The notes below the pieces were generated by a model. That model saw only the letters and a list, made by a program, of their open reading frames with translations. It searched no databases and was not told the origin of the DNA. 33,748 bases of DNA from Xanthobacter tagetidis (GTDB lineage: Bacteria > Pseudomonadota > Alphaproteobacteria > Rhizobiales > Xanthobacteraceae): NCBI RefSeq assembly GCF_003667445.1, contig NZ_RCTF01000028.1, forward strand, positions 1 to 33,748, written 5' to 3'. The position numbers and the translations under genes were made by a program. Shown here in pieces: positions 7,298-14,611 of the stretch (position 1 is the first letter of the stretch; every line of letters starts with the position of its first letter).

Positions 7298-7696
7298 ATG
7301 GCCATCAACGATCCCATCGGCGATCTCATCACCCGCATCCGCAACGCGCAGATGCGCCGCAAGGACAAGACGCAGACCCCCGGCTCGCGCCTGCGCGCCT
7401 CGGTTCTCGACGTCCTGCGCGACGAGGGCTTCATCCGCGGCTACACCGCGACTGACCACGGCAACGGCCGTACCGAGTTCGAGATCGAGCTCAAGTATTT
7501 CGACGGCGTGCCGGTGATCCGCGAGATCTCCCGCGTGTCGAAGCCCGGCCGCCGCGTCTATGCGTCGGTCAAGAATCTTCCCCGCGTCGCCAACGGTCTC
7601 GGCATCGCGGTCGTCTCCACGCCCCAGGGCGTGATGGCCGACCACGAAGCCCGCGACAAGAACGTCGGCGGCGAAGTGCTCTGCACCGTGTTCTGA
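7298..7696 (+). CDS. rpsH: 30S ribosomal protein S8
   Basis: S8 (132 residues) binds 16S helix 21; in E. coli it is also the translational repressor of the spc operon, acting at the L5 start. DPIGDLITRIRNAQMRRK opens the protein and the C-terminal VSTPQGVMADHEARDKNVGG contains the conserved binding loop. The gene starts 11 bp after rpsN. Whether an S8 target exists here is not evident; the rplX-rplE overlap leaves little room for the E. coli-type site. Confidence 0.97.
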   Translation: MAINDPIGDLITRIRNAQMRRKDKTQTPGSRLRASVLDVLRDEGFIRGYTATDHGNGRTEFEIELKYFDGVPVIREISRVSKPGRRVYASVKNLPRVANGLGIAVVSTPQGVMADHEARDKNVGGEVLCTVF

Positions 7697-7712
7697 GGCG
7701 AGGGAGAACGAT

Positions 7713-8246
7713 ATGTCGAAGATCGGCAAATTGCCCGTCGCCATTCCGTCCGGCGTCACCGCGACGCTGGAGGGGCAGACGGTAAAGGTGAAGGGCCCGA
7801 AGGGCGCGCTCCAGCTCACGCTGGTCGAGGAGATCGGCGCGGACATCGAGGGCGGCGAGCTCAAGGTGTCCATGCGCGGCGAGACCCAACGCCACCGGGC
7901 CATGTGGGGCATGTCCCGCACCCTCGTGTCGAACCTGATCGAGGGCGTCACCAAGGGCTTCGAGAAGAAGCTGGAGATCACCGGCGTCGGCTACAAGGCG
8001 GCGGTCCAGGGCAAGAACCTGAACCTGTCGCTCGGCTACAGCCACGACGTGGTCTATCCGATCCCGGAAGGGATCCAGATCGTGACCCCGAAGCCCACCG
8101 AGGTGCTGATCTCCGGCATCGACCGGCAGAAGGTCGGCCAGGTGGCGGCGGAGATCCGCGAGTTCCGCGGCCCCGAGCCCTACAAGGGCAAGGGCGTCAA
8201 GTATGCTGGCGAGTTCATCTTCCGCAAGGAAGGCAAGAAGAAGTAA
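7713..8246 (+). CDS. rplF: 50S ribosomal protein L6
   Basis: L6 (177 residues, standard length) is a two-domain protein near the sarcin-ricin loop. MSKIGKLPVAIPSGV, RGETQRHRAMWGMSRTLVSN and the C-terminal GPEPYKGKGVKYAGEFIFRK are diagnostic. It lies 16 bp after rpsH behind GAGGCGAGGGAG and 12 bp before rplR. Confidence 0.98.
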   Translation: MSKIGKLPVAIPSGVTATLEGQTVKVKGPKGALQLTLVEEIGADIEGGELKVSMRGETQRHRAMWGMSRTLVSNLIEGVTKGFEKKLEITGVGYKAAVQGKNLNLSLGYSHDVVYPIPEGIQIVTPKPTEVLISGIDRQKVGQVAAEIREFRGPEPYKGKGVKYAGEFIFRKEGKKK

Positions 8247-8258
8247 GGATGGCGAGCC

Positions 8259-8621
8259 ATGGCTAAGGATCTTCAGGCGCAGGAGCGCCGCAAGGCCAAG
8301 GTGCGTCGCGCCCTCCGCGTCGCCGCGAACGGGCGTCCGCGCCTCAGCGTGCATCGCACCTCGCAGCATATCTATGCGCAGATCATCGACGACGCGAAGG
8401 GCGAGACCGTGGTCTCCGCCTCCAGCCTCGAAAAGGACCTGCGTTCGTCGCTCAAGACCGGGGCGGACACCGACGCCGCCAAGACCATCGGCAAGCTGGT
8501 GGCCGAGCGGGCTTTGGCGAAGGGCGTGTCCGAGGTCGTCTTCGACCGCGGCGCATACATCTATCATGGGCGCGTCAAGGCGCTCGCCGAAGGTGCCCGC
8601 GAGGGCGGCCTTCAGTTCTGA
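8259..8621 (+). CDS. rplR: 50S ribosomal protein L18
   Basis: L18 (120 residues) delivers 5S rRNA to the central protuberance together with L5. The segments RPRLSVHRTSQHIYAQIIDD, ASSLEKDLR and VSEVVFDRGAYIYHGRVKAL are typical, ending in the usual GGLQF. Its N-terminal basic helix (ERRKAKVRRALRVA) is the rRNA-binding tail. rpsE starts 18 bp downstream. Confidence 0.98.
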   Translation: MAKDLQAQERRKAKVRRALRVAANGRPRLSVHRTSQHIYAQIIDDAKGETVVSASSLEKDLRSSLKTGADTDAAKTIGKLVAERALAKGVSEVVFDRGAYIYHGRVKALAEGAREGGLQF

Positions 8622-8639
8622 CGCGAAGGACGAGCGAAA

Positions 8640-9197
8640 ATGGCCCGTGATCGGGAACAGCGCCATGAGCGCGAGGACCGCGACAACACGTTCGTGGACA
8701 AGCTGGTCCACATCAACCGCGTCGCCAAGGTGGTGAAGGGCGGCCGTCGCTTCGGCTTCGCCGCGCTGGTGGTTGTGGGTGACCAGAAGGGACGCGTCGG
8801 CTTCGGCCACGGCAAGGCCCGCGAGGTGCCGGAGGCGATCCGCAAGGCGACGGAAAGCGCCAAGCGCTCGCTGATCCGCGTGCCGCTGCGGGAAGGCCGC
8901 ACGCTGCACCATGACGTGCACGGCCACCACGGGGCCGGCAAGGTGATCCTGCGCGCGGCTCCGGCCGGCACGGGCATCATCGCCGGCGGCCCCATGCGCG
9001 CCGTGTTCGAGACGCTCGGCATGAACGACGTGGTGGCGAAGTCCTTCGGGTCTTCCAACCCCTACAACATGGTGCGCGCCACTTTCGATGCCCTGAAGAA
9101 CCAGGACAGCCCGCGCTCGGTCGCGGCGCGCCGCGGCCTCAAGGTGTCCCAGCTCCAGTCCCGCCGCCGCGTCGAAGACGCGGAAGCGACGGACTGA
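8640..9197 (+). CDS. rpsE: 30S ribosomal protein S5
   Basis: S5 (185 residues) sits at the mRNA entrance with S3 and S4 and affects accuracy. After an acidic and basic N-terminus come the double-stranded-RNA-binding-like domain with VKGGRRFGFAALVVVGDQKG and FGHGKAREVPEAIRKA, and the C-terminal domain with PAGTGIIAGGPMRAVFE and SSNPYNMVRATFDAL. The last 25 residues (SPRSVAARRGLKV onwards) are a basic tail common in alphaproteobacteria. rpmD follows after 32 bp. Confidence 0.98.
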   Translation: MARDREQRHEREDRDNTFVDKLVHINRVAKVVKGGRRFGFAALVVVGDQKGRVGFGHGKAREVPEAIRKATESAKRSLIRVPLREGRTLHHDVHGHHGAGKVILRAAPAGTGIIAGGPMRAVFETLGMNDVVAKSFGSSNPYNMVRATFDALKNQDSPRSVAARRGLKVSQLQSRRRVEDAEATD

Positions 9198-9229
9198 GGC
9201 GCGAACCGCGAAGATCAGGAGCGCGCCAC

Positions 9230-9418
9230 ATGAGCGACAAGACCATCACCGTGGAGCAGATCGGCTCGCCGATCCGCCGCCCGTTCGACCAGGAGGCCAC
9301 CTTGAAGGGCCTCAAGCTGAACAAGCGGCACCGCCGCTCCACCCTCCAGGATACTCCGGCCGTGCGCGGCATGATCGCCAAGGTCGCCCACCTCGTCCGC
9401 GTGGTCGAGGGGGAGTGA
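9230..9418 (+). CDS. rpmD: 50S ribosomal protein L30
   Basis: L30 (62 residues) is a small 23S rRNA-binding protein. ITVEQIGSPIRRP followed by LKGLKLNKRHRRSTLQDTPA and VRGMIAKVAHLVRVVE matches the family end to end. It stands in its normal place between rpsE and rplO, with AGGAGCGCGCCAC before the ATG. Confidence 0.97.
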   Translation: MSDKTITVEQIGSPIRRPFDQEATLKGLKLNKRHRRSTLQDTPAVRGMIAKVAHLVRVVEGE

Positions 9419-9428
9419 GGATCAAGCC

Positions 9429-9911
9429 ATGAACCTCGACGAAATCAGGGACAATCCCGGCGCGCGCAAGAAGCGCATGCGCGTCGGCCGCGGCATCGGC
9501 TCGGGCAAGGGCAAGACCGCCGGGCGCGGCGTGAAGGGCCAGAAGGCCCGCACCGGCGTCGCCATCAAGGGCTTCGAGGGCGGCCAGATGCCGCTGCATC
9601 GTCGCCTGCCGAAGCGCGGCTTTACCAACATCTTCCGCCTCGACTTCGCCGAGGTCACCCTCGGCCGCATCCAGGCGGCGGTCGATGCCGGCAAGCTCGA
9701 CGCCTCCAAGCCGGTCGACGCCGCGGCGCTGATCGCCTCCGGCGTCCTGCGCCGGGCCAAGGACGGCGTGCGGCTGCTCGCCACCGGCGAGATCACCGCC
9801 AAGGTGAAGGTGGAGGTGGCCTATGCCACCAAGGCCGCCACCGAGGCGGTGGAGAAGGCCGGCGGCTCGATCACCGTGCTGGCTCCGAAGGCCGAGAAGG
9901 CCGCGGACTGA
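9429..9911 (+). CDS. rplO: 50S ribosomal protein L15
   Basis: L15 (160 residues) is a late 50S assembly protein with a long glycine- and arginine-rich N-terminal extension. NPGARKKRMRVGRGIGSGKG, GVKGQKARTGVAIKGFEGGQ and MPLHRRLPKRGF are diagnostic. The C-terminal half carries the expected DASKPVDAAALIASGVL segment. It is the last ribosomal gene before the 199-bp gap leading to secY. Confidence 0.98.
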   Translation: MNLDEIRDNPGARKKRMRVGRGIGSGKGKTAGRGVKGQKARTGVAIKGFEGGQMPLHRRLPKRGFTNIFRLDFAEVTLGRIQAAVDAGKLDASKPVDAAALIASGVLRRAKDGVRLLATGEITAKVKVEVAYATKAATEAVEKAGGSITVLAPKAEKAAD

Positions 9912-9925
9912 CGATGTGAGTTCGG

Positions 9926-9955
9926 ACCGGGCGCCCGCGCGCCCGGTTCGCGTTT
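9926..9955 (+). terminator. Terminator-like hairpin after rplO
   Basis: ACCGGGCGC at 9926-9934 and GCGCCCGGT at 9939-9947 form a perfect 9-bp stem with a 4-nt loop, followed by TCGCGTTTT. It begins 14 bp after the rplO stop. The short, interrupted T tail suggests partial termination, so some readthrough into secY is likely. Confidence 0.6.
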
Positions 9956-9985
9956 TGGTGCGCGGCGCGGCATCTCGCTCGGGCC

Positions 9986-10008
9986 TGTCCGGCATGGCTT
10001 GCCGGACA
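9986..10008 (+). other. Second perfect hairpin in the rplO-secY gap
   Basis: TGTCCGGCA at 9986-9994 and TGCCGGACA at 10000-10008 form a 9-bp perfect stem with a 5-nt loop (TGGCT). No T run follows. It resembles a small extragenic palindrome and might be a regulator target or an mRNA stability element. Confidence 0.45.
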
Positions 10009-10036
10009 CACTCCGGATCGATGCGCCGGCGCCGCC

Positions 10037-10066
10037 TTGGCACCGCAATTCCCGCCCTCATATAAG
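10037..10066 (+). promoter_or_regulatory. Candidate promoter of secY-adk
   Basis: TTGGCA at 10037-10042 and TATAAG at 10061-10066, 18 bp apart, each match 5 of 6 bases of the sigma-70 consensus. Transcription would begin near 10073, about 38 nt before the secY ATG. A 7-bp hairpin (CGCCCCT at 10072-10078 with AGGGGCG at 10085-10091) would then form the very 5' end of the mRNA, just upstream of the ribosome-binding site. Confidence 0.5.
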
Positions 10067-10110
10067 GGCTGCGCCCCTTCCTGCAGGGGCGGCCTCAAGC
10101 GGAGCAAGGC

Positions 10111-11445
10111 ATGGTCTCGGCGGCGGAACAACTCGCGGCGAACCTCAATTTCGGCGCCCTCGGCAAGGCCGAGGAGCTGAAGAAGCGCATCTGGTTCACC
10201 CTCGGCGCGCTGCTGGTCTACCGGCTCGGCACCTACATCCCCATGCCCGGCATCAACCCCGATGCCCTCGCGGACGTGTTCAAGACCGCGAACCAGGGCA
10301 TCATCGGGCTGTTCAACATGTTCTCGGGCGGCGCCGTGGAGCGCATGGCGATCTTCGCCCTGAACATCATGCCGTACATCTCGGCCTCCATCATCATCCA
10401 GCTCCTCACCAGCGTCTCGCCGACGCTGGAGGCGCTGAAGAAGGAAGGCGAGGCGGGCCGCAAGCAGCTCAACCAGTACACCCGCTACCTCACCGTCGTG
10501 CTGGCGCTGTTCCAGGCCTACGGCATCTCGGTGGGCCTGGAAGGTTCGGGCACGGTGGTGGCCGATCCCGGCTGGTTCTTCCGCATCACCACGGTCATCA
10601 CGCTGACCGGCGGCACCATGTTCCTGATGTGGCTCGGCGAGCAGATCACCTCGCGCGGCATCGGCAACGGCACCTCGCTCATCATCTTCGGCGGCATCGT
10701 CGCGGAGCTGCCGGGCGCCTTCGTGCGCACCCTGGAGCTCGGCCGCGAGGGCGCCATCTCCACCGTGCTGATCCTCGCCGTGCTGGCGATGGCGGTGCTG
10801 GTGATCGCCTTCATCGTGTTCATGGAGCGCGCCCAGCGCCGGCTGCTGATCCAGTATCCCAAGCGCCAGGTGGGCAACCGGGTCTATGAGGGCCAGTCCT
10901 CGCATCTGCCGCTGAAGCTGAACACGTCGGGCGTCATCCCGCCGATCTTCGCCTCCTCGCTGCTGCTGATCCCGACCACCATCGCCAGCTTCTCGCAGGG
11001 CCAGGGGCCGGAATGGCTGCAGACCATCACGACCCATCTCGGCCACGGGCGCCCGCTCTACATGGTGCTCTATGTGGCGCTGATCGTATTCTTCTGCTTC
11101 TTCTACACCGCGATCGTGTTCAATCCGAGCGAGACCGCGGACAACCTGAAGAAGCACGGCGGCTTCATCCCGGGCATCCGTCCCGGCGAGCGCACCGCCG
11201 AATACATCGACTACGTCCTCACCCGCATCACCGTGGTGGGCGCGGCCTACATTGCGGCGGTTTGCCTCTTCCCCGAACTGCTGATTTCCTATGCGTCGGT
11301 TCCGTTCTATTTCGGTGGGACGTCGCTGCTCATCGTGGTCAGCGTGACCATGGATACGGTGTCCCAGATCCAGGGACATCTCTTGGCCCACCAGTACGAA
11401 GGACTGGTCAAGAAGGCCAAGCTGCGCGGGGGGAGGAGGAAATAA
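10111..11445 (+). CDS. secY: Preprotein translocase subunit SecY
   Basis: SecY (444 residues) is the channel subunit of the SecYEG translocon in the inner membrane. The alternation of ten hydrophobic helices with family segments is clear: the N-terminal EELKKRIWFTLGALLVYRLG, the plug region with NMFSGGAVERMAIFALNIMP, cytoplasmic loop 4 with YPKRQVGNRVYEGQSSHLPL, and loop 5 GGFIPGIRPGERTAEYI. The start has GGAGCAAGGC upstream. adk begins 1 bp after its stop behind GGGAGGAGG, so the two are co-transcribed. A separate promoter candidate and hairpins precede the gene. Confidence 0.98.
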   Translation: MVSAAEQLAANLNFGALGKAEELKKRIWFTLGALLVYRLGTYIPMPGINPDALADVFKTANQGIIGLFNMFSGGAVERMAIFALNIMPYISASIIIQLLTSVSPTLEALKKEGEAGRKQLNQYTRYLTVVLALFQAYGISVGLEGSGTVVADPGWFFRITTVITLTGGTMFLMWLGEQITSRGIGNGTSLIIFGGIVAELPGAFVRTLELGREGAISTVLILAVLAMAVLVIAFIVFMERAQRRLLIQYPKRQVGNRVYEGQSSHLPLKLNTSGVIPPIFASSLLLIPTTIASFSQGQGPEWLQTITTHLGHGRPLYMVLYVALIVFFCFFYTAIVFNPSETADNLKKHGGFIPGIRPGERTAEYIDYVLTRITVVGAAYIAAVCLFPELLISYASVPFYFGGTSLLIVVSVTMDTVSQIQGHLLAHQYEGLVKKAKLRGGRRK

Positions 11446-11446
11446 G

Positions 11447-12034
11447 ATGAGGCTGGTGCTGCTGGGACCGCCCGGAGCCGGCAAGGGGACGCAGGCGCAA
11501 CGGCTGGTGAACCGTCACGGTATCGTTCAGCTCTCCACCGGGGACATGCTCCGCGCCGCCGTCGCGGCGGGCACGCCGGTGGGGTTGAAGGCCAAGGCGG
11601 TGATGGAATCGGGCGGCCTCGTCTCGGACGACATCGTCATCGGCATCATCGCCGAGCGCATCGAGGCGCCTGACGCCCGCAACGGCTTCATCCTCGACGG
11701 CTTTCCGCGCACCGTGGCGCAGGCCGAGGCGCTCGACCGGCTTCTGGCCGAGAAGGGCCTCAAGCTCGACGCGGTGATCGAGCTGGTGGTCGACCAGCAG
11801 AAGCTGGTGGGCCGCATCCTCAACCGCGCCGCCGAGGCGAAGGCCAAGGGCGAGCCCGTGCGCAAGGACGACGACCCGGAGGTCTTCAAGGCCCGCCTCG
11901 ACGCCTACAACCGGGACACCGCCGTGGTGTCGCCCTATTACAGCGCCCGCGGACAGCTGAAGCAGATCGACGGCATGCAGCCGATCGACGAGGTCACGCG
12001 CGCCATCGACGGCATCCTGGCCGAGACGGCGTGA
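11447..12034 (+). CDS. adk: Adenylate kinase, short-LID form
   Basis: Adenylate kinase interconverts ATP and AMP with two ADP. The P-loop GPPGAGKGTQAQRL is at residues 7-20, STGDMLRAAV forms the NMP-binding start, and DGFPRTVAQAEALDRLL follows. The protein has 195 residues and goes from RILNRAAEAKAKGEPVRKDD directly to the RLDAYNRDTAVVSPYY helix, so it has the short LID without the zinc-type insertion of the 214-residue E. coli enzyme. secY-adk linkage is common. Unusually, rpsM does not follow; two terminators do. Confidence 0.97.
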   Translation: MRLVLLGPPGAGKGTQAQRLVNRHGIVQLSTGDMLRAAVAAGTPVGLKAKAVMESGGLVSDDIVIGIIAERIEAPDARNGFILDGFPRTVAQAEALDRLLAEKGLKLDAVIELVVDQQKLVGRILNRAAEAKAKGEPVRKDDDPEVFKARLDAYNRDTAVVSPYYSARGQLKQIDGMQPIDEVTRAIDGILAETA

Positions 12035-12040
12035 ACGCGC

Positions 12041-12074
12041 GCGCCGGCCGCCCCGGCGCCCTGGCGTTTTTTTT
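12041..12074 (+). terminator. First intrinsic terminator after adk
   Basis: GCGCCGG at 12041-12047 pairs with CCGGCGC at 12053-12059 around a 5-nt loop. After CCTGGCG comes a run of eight T at 12067-12074. The stem is 7 bp and the T run is the longest in the region. The 7-nt spacer between stem and T run is longer than ideal, which may be why a second terminator follows. Confidence 0.6.
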
Positions 12075-12120
12075 CGGCGGAGGATGCGACGCTCCCGGCG
12101 TTCCATCCTCCGCCGTTTTT
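12075..12120 (+). terminator. Second intrinsic terminator after adk
   Basis: CGGCGGAGGATG at 12075-12086 and CATCCTCCGCCG at 12104-12115 form a perfect 12-bp stem, followed immediately by TTTTT at 12116-12120. This is a strong Rho-independent terminator and, with the preceding one, closes the ribosomal operon. Confidence 0.9.
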
Positions 12121-12347
12121 GCTTGTAGCCAAAGGTTTTCGCCGCGTCGCGCCGCGCCGCGCGGCGGCGCCGGCCTGGTCTTCGGCCGGCCGCTGCGTCT
12201 TTCGGAGCGTGACCGAAATATGCTCAATTGGCGCCATCACCCTCCTGGAGGTTGAGGCAGGCCGGCGCCCGGCGGGGCGGCGGATGGAGGCAGCGGCGCA
12301 TGGTTGAGAACGCACCCGGCACGGTCTCGAAAAAGGAGCAGGGCGGC
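12121..12347. other. Intergenic stretch between adk terminators and the OmpA/BON gene
   Basis: Together with the terminators this makes a 313-bp gene-free stretch. I see no RNA gene or clear sigma-70 promoter. The stretch contains GC-rich inverted segments (12140-12200) and an upstream in-frame ATG at 12300 that could be an alternative start for the next gene. Confidence 0.4.
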
Positions 12348-14501
12348 ATGCGGCGGCCGGGCCGGTGGCGGCCGGCCGTGCTGCTGCTCGGGCTCGCCGG
12401 CCTCGCGCTGCTCGGCCTCGCCACCATCGCCACCGCCCAGCGCCCGGTGGAGGACGACCTCGCCGCGCGGGCCTTCTCCGTGCTCGTGCGCAGCGGCGAA
12501 TCCTGGGCCTCCGTCGCGTTCGAGGGGCGGGATGCGACGCTCACCGGCGAATCCCTCGCCGAGGAGGCGCGCACCAAGGTCCGCACCTCGCTCGCCGACC
12601 TGTTCGGCGTGCGGGTGGTGAAGGACGAGACCACGCTTTTGCCGGAGCGGCGCCCCTTCACCTTCAGCGCGGTGAAGAGCGGCAAGGCGCTGGCGCTCAA
12701 TGGCTACGTGCCGTCCAAGGAGGCGCTCCAGCGCATCGTCGCGGCCGCCCGCGCCACCGGCGCCACCGTCGCCGGGGAGGACCGCCTGGTGCGGGCGCGC
12801 GGCGCGCCGCCCGGCGACTTCGCCGCGCTCGCCACCTTCGCCATCACCCAGCTCGATCGGCTGCCGTCCGGCCGCATCACCCTGTCCGACGGCGCGCTCG
12901 CCATGGAGGGCCGCGCCGCCGACCTCGCCAATTACGAGGCGCTGAGAGCCACCATGAACGGGCCGCTGCCGCCGGGCATGACGCTGGCGCGCTTCGCCGT
13001 GCGCCCGCCGGTGGCCTCGCCCTTCCTGTTCATCGCCACGCGCGACGGCGGCACCGTCCGCCTGTCCGGCTACGTGCCCTCGGACGATGCGCGCGCCGAG
13101 GCGCTGCGCGCCCTGCGCGGGCTGCTGCCGGGTGTCGACATCCGCGACGAGACCCACCTCGCGGACGGCGCGCCGGCGACCGAGCTTTGGCTGCGGGCGG
13201 TGCGGCTCGCCGGCCGCGCGCTCGCCGTCGTGCCGAACGGACGGGTGGGGCTCGCCGACAGCACCATCACCATCGAGGCCGCGGCGCCCGACTTCGTCGC
13301 CTATGACGTGCTCACGGGCCTCAGGCGCACGCCGCCGGAAGGCTTCCAGATCATCCGCTTCGCGGTGGAGCCGCCGCGCGTGTCGCCCTTCGCCTGGAAG
13401 CTGACGCGCCTGCCGGACAAGGTGGTGCTCTCGGGCTACGCGCCCTCCGAGGAGGCGCGCCGGCTGCTGCTCGATGCCGTCCGGGGCGCGCTTCAGGGCT
13501 CCGGCGTGGTGGACGAGATGCGGCTCGCCTCGGGAGGGCCCAGCCCCGAGGCATGGTCCGCCGCCTCCAGCTTCGCCGTGGCGCAACTCGCCAAGCTGCG
13601 CACCGGCTTCGCGGACATCGGCGGCGCGCGCGTGGTGCTCTCGGGCGAGGCGCTCGATTCGGCCTCTTACGGCCTGCTGATGCAGGCGGTCGCCCAGCCG
13701 CCTGCTGGCCTGAGCGTGGATGCGAGCGCCGTGCGTCCGCCGACCATCTCGCCATATGTGTTGGCGGTGCAGCGCGAGGGTGACACGCTGACCCTGTCCG
13801 GATTCTATCCGGACGAGGCCGCGCACCAGGCGCTGCGCACGAGCCTGGAGCGCGACTTCCTGAAGGAGAAGCTCACCGACGTCTCCGCCATCGGCGGCGG
13901 CGCGCCCAAGGGGTTCCTGGCGGCCGCCCAGGCCGGCCTGTCGCAGCTCGCGCGCCTCGGCTCCGGGGAAATGCGCCTCACCGATGCCCAGATGCGCCTT
14001 TCCGGCACCACCCTGCGCCCGGGCGCGGACGCCGAGATCGCCGCCGAGCTGGCCCGGCGCCTGACGCCGCCTTTCACCGTGGAGACGGCATTGGCGCCCG
14101 CGCCGGCGGGACCGCCCGCCACGGCGCCGGAATGCCAGAAGTCGGTCAACGACCTGCTGGTTCGGGCCACCATCCTGTTCGATTCCGGCAGCCAGCGCAT
14201 CGACCGCCGCAGCCTCGGCCTGCTCGACCGGCTGGCCTTCGCGCTGGCGCGCTGCCCCGGCACGGTGGTCGAGGTGACGGGGCACACGGATTCCGACGGC
14301 GATGCCGCGTTCAACCAGCGCCTATCGCAGGCGCGGGCCGACGCGGTCGTGCTCTATCTCGCCGACGCCGGCATCCTCCACGAGCGCCTCTCGGCGACCG
14401 GCTACGGCACCTCGCAGCCGGTCGCGCCCAACGACACCGAGGCGGGCAAGGCGCTGAACCGGCGCATCGAGATCGCGGTGAAGGAGGGCGCCTCGCAATG
14501 A
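12348..14501 (+). CDS. Envelope protein with four BON-like repeats and OmpA peptidoglycan-binding domain
   Basis: I recognise the architecture but no named gene. The 717-residue protein starts with a basic N-terminus and one hydrophobic segment (residues 10-30; signal peptide or anchor), so the rest is probably periplasmic. The signature L(S/N)G(Y/F)xPxxxA occurs at residues 117, 239, 361 and 483, exactly 122 residues apart, each inside a BON-like repeat; VxPPxxSPF precedes the second and third copies, and VRPPTISPY the fourth. The C-terminal OmpA domain (about 606-710) has ILFDSGSQRID, TGHTDSDGDAAFNQRLSQ and NRRIEIAV, which bind diaminopimelate in peptidoglycan in this family. I chose the ATG at 12348 because AAGGAG precedes it; ATG 12300 is possible. 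The end overlaps the next gene by 4 nt. Confidence 0.85.
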   Translation: MRRPGRWRPAVLLLGLAGLALLGLATIATAQRPVEDDLAARAFSVLVRSGESWASVAFEGRDATLTGESLAEEARTKVRTSLADLFGVRVVKDETTLLPERRPFTFSAVKSGKALALNGYVPSKEALQRIVAAARATGATVAGEDRLVRARGAPPGDFAALATFAITQLDRLPSGRITLSDGALAMEGRAADLANYEALRATMNGPLPPGMTLARFAVRPPVASPFLFIATRDGGTVRLSGYVPSDDARAEALRALRGLLPGVDIRDETHLADGAPATELWLRAVRLAGRALAVVPNGRVGLADSTITIEAAAPDFVAYDVLTGLRRTPPEGFQIIRFAVEPPRVSPFAWKLTRLPDKVVLSGYAPSEEARRLLLDAVRGALQGSGVVDEMRLASGGPSPEAWSAASSFAVAQLAKLRTGFADIGGARVVLSGEALDSASYGLLMQAVAQPPAGLSVDASAVRPPTISPYVLAVQREGDTLTLSGFYPDEAAHQALRTSLERDFLKEKLTDVSAIGGGAPKGFLAAAQAGLSQLARLGSGEMRLTDAQMRLSGTTLRPGADAEIAAELARRLTPPFTVETALAPAPAGPPATAPECQKSVNDLLVRATILFDSGSQRIDRRSLGLLDRLAFALARCPGTVVEVTGHTDSDGDAAFNQRLSQARADAVVLYLADAGILHERLSATGYGTSQPVAPNDTEAGKALNRRIEIAVKEGASQ

Positions 14502-14611
14502 TCTATCTCGCGCTTGCGCTCTGGCCCTATCTTCTCTGCGCGCTGATCCTCGGCCTTCTCACCGGCTACTATGCGCGCCGGCCGCTGCCGGGGCGGGGAG
14601 GGCGGCCATGA
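14498..14611 (+). CDS. 37-residue membrane microprotein
   Basis: The ATG at 14498 overlaps the upstream stop (ATGA) and the TGA at 14609-14611 overlaps the next ATG (ATGA), so this short frame sits perfectly between two real genes. It encodes one hydrophobic helix (residues 2-22, with WPYLLCALILGLLTGYY) followed by ARRPLPGRGGRP. The positive charges after the helix predict N-out, C-in topology. It has no recognised family. It may be a small subunit or assembly factor of the flanking envelope proteins. Existence is supported by the double 4-nt overlap; function is unknown. Confidence 0.7.
   Translation: MIYLALALWPYLLCALILGLLTGYYARRPLPGRGGRP

Noticed and set aside
10072..10091. A riboswitch before secY
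   Set aside because: The leader after the predicted start is under 40 nt with a single 7-bp hairpin, too small for any riboswitch class known to me.
12237..14285. A 682-codon minus-strand frame opposite the BON/OmpA gene
   Set aside because: The composition is the typical Arg/Gly/His-rich antisense product. The plus-strand frame has an OmpA domain, regular repeats and correct overlaps with its neighbours.
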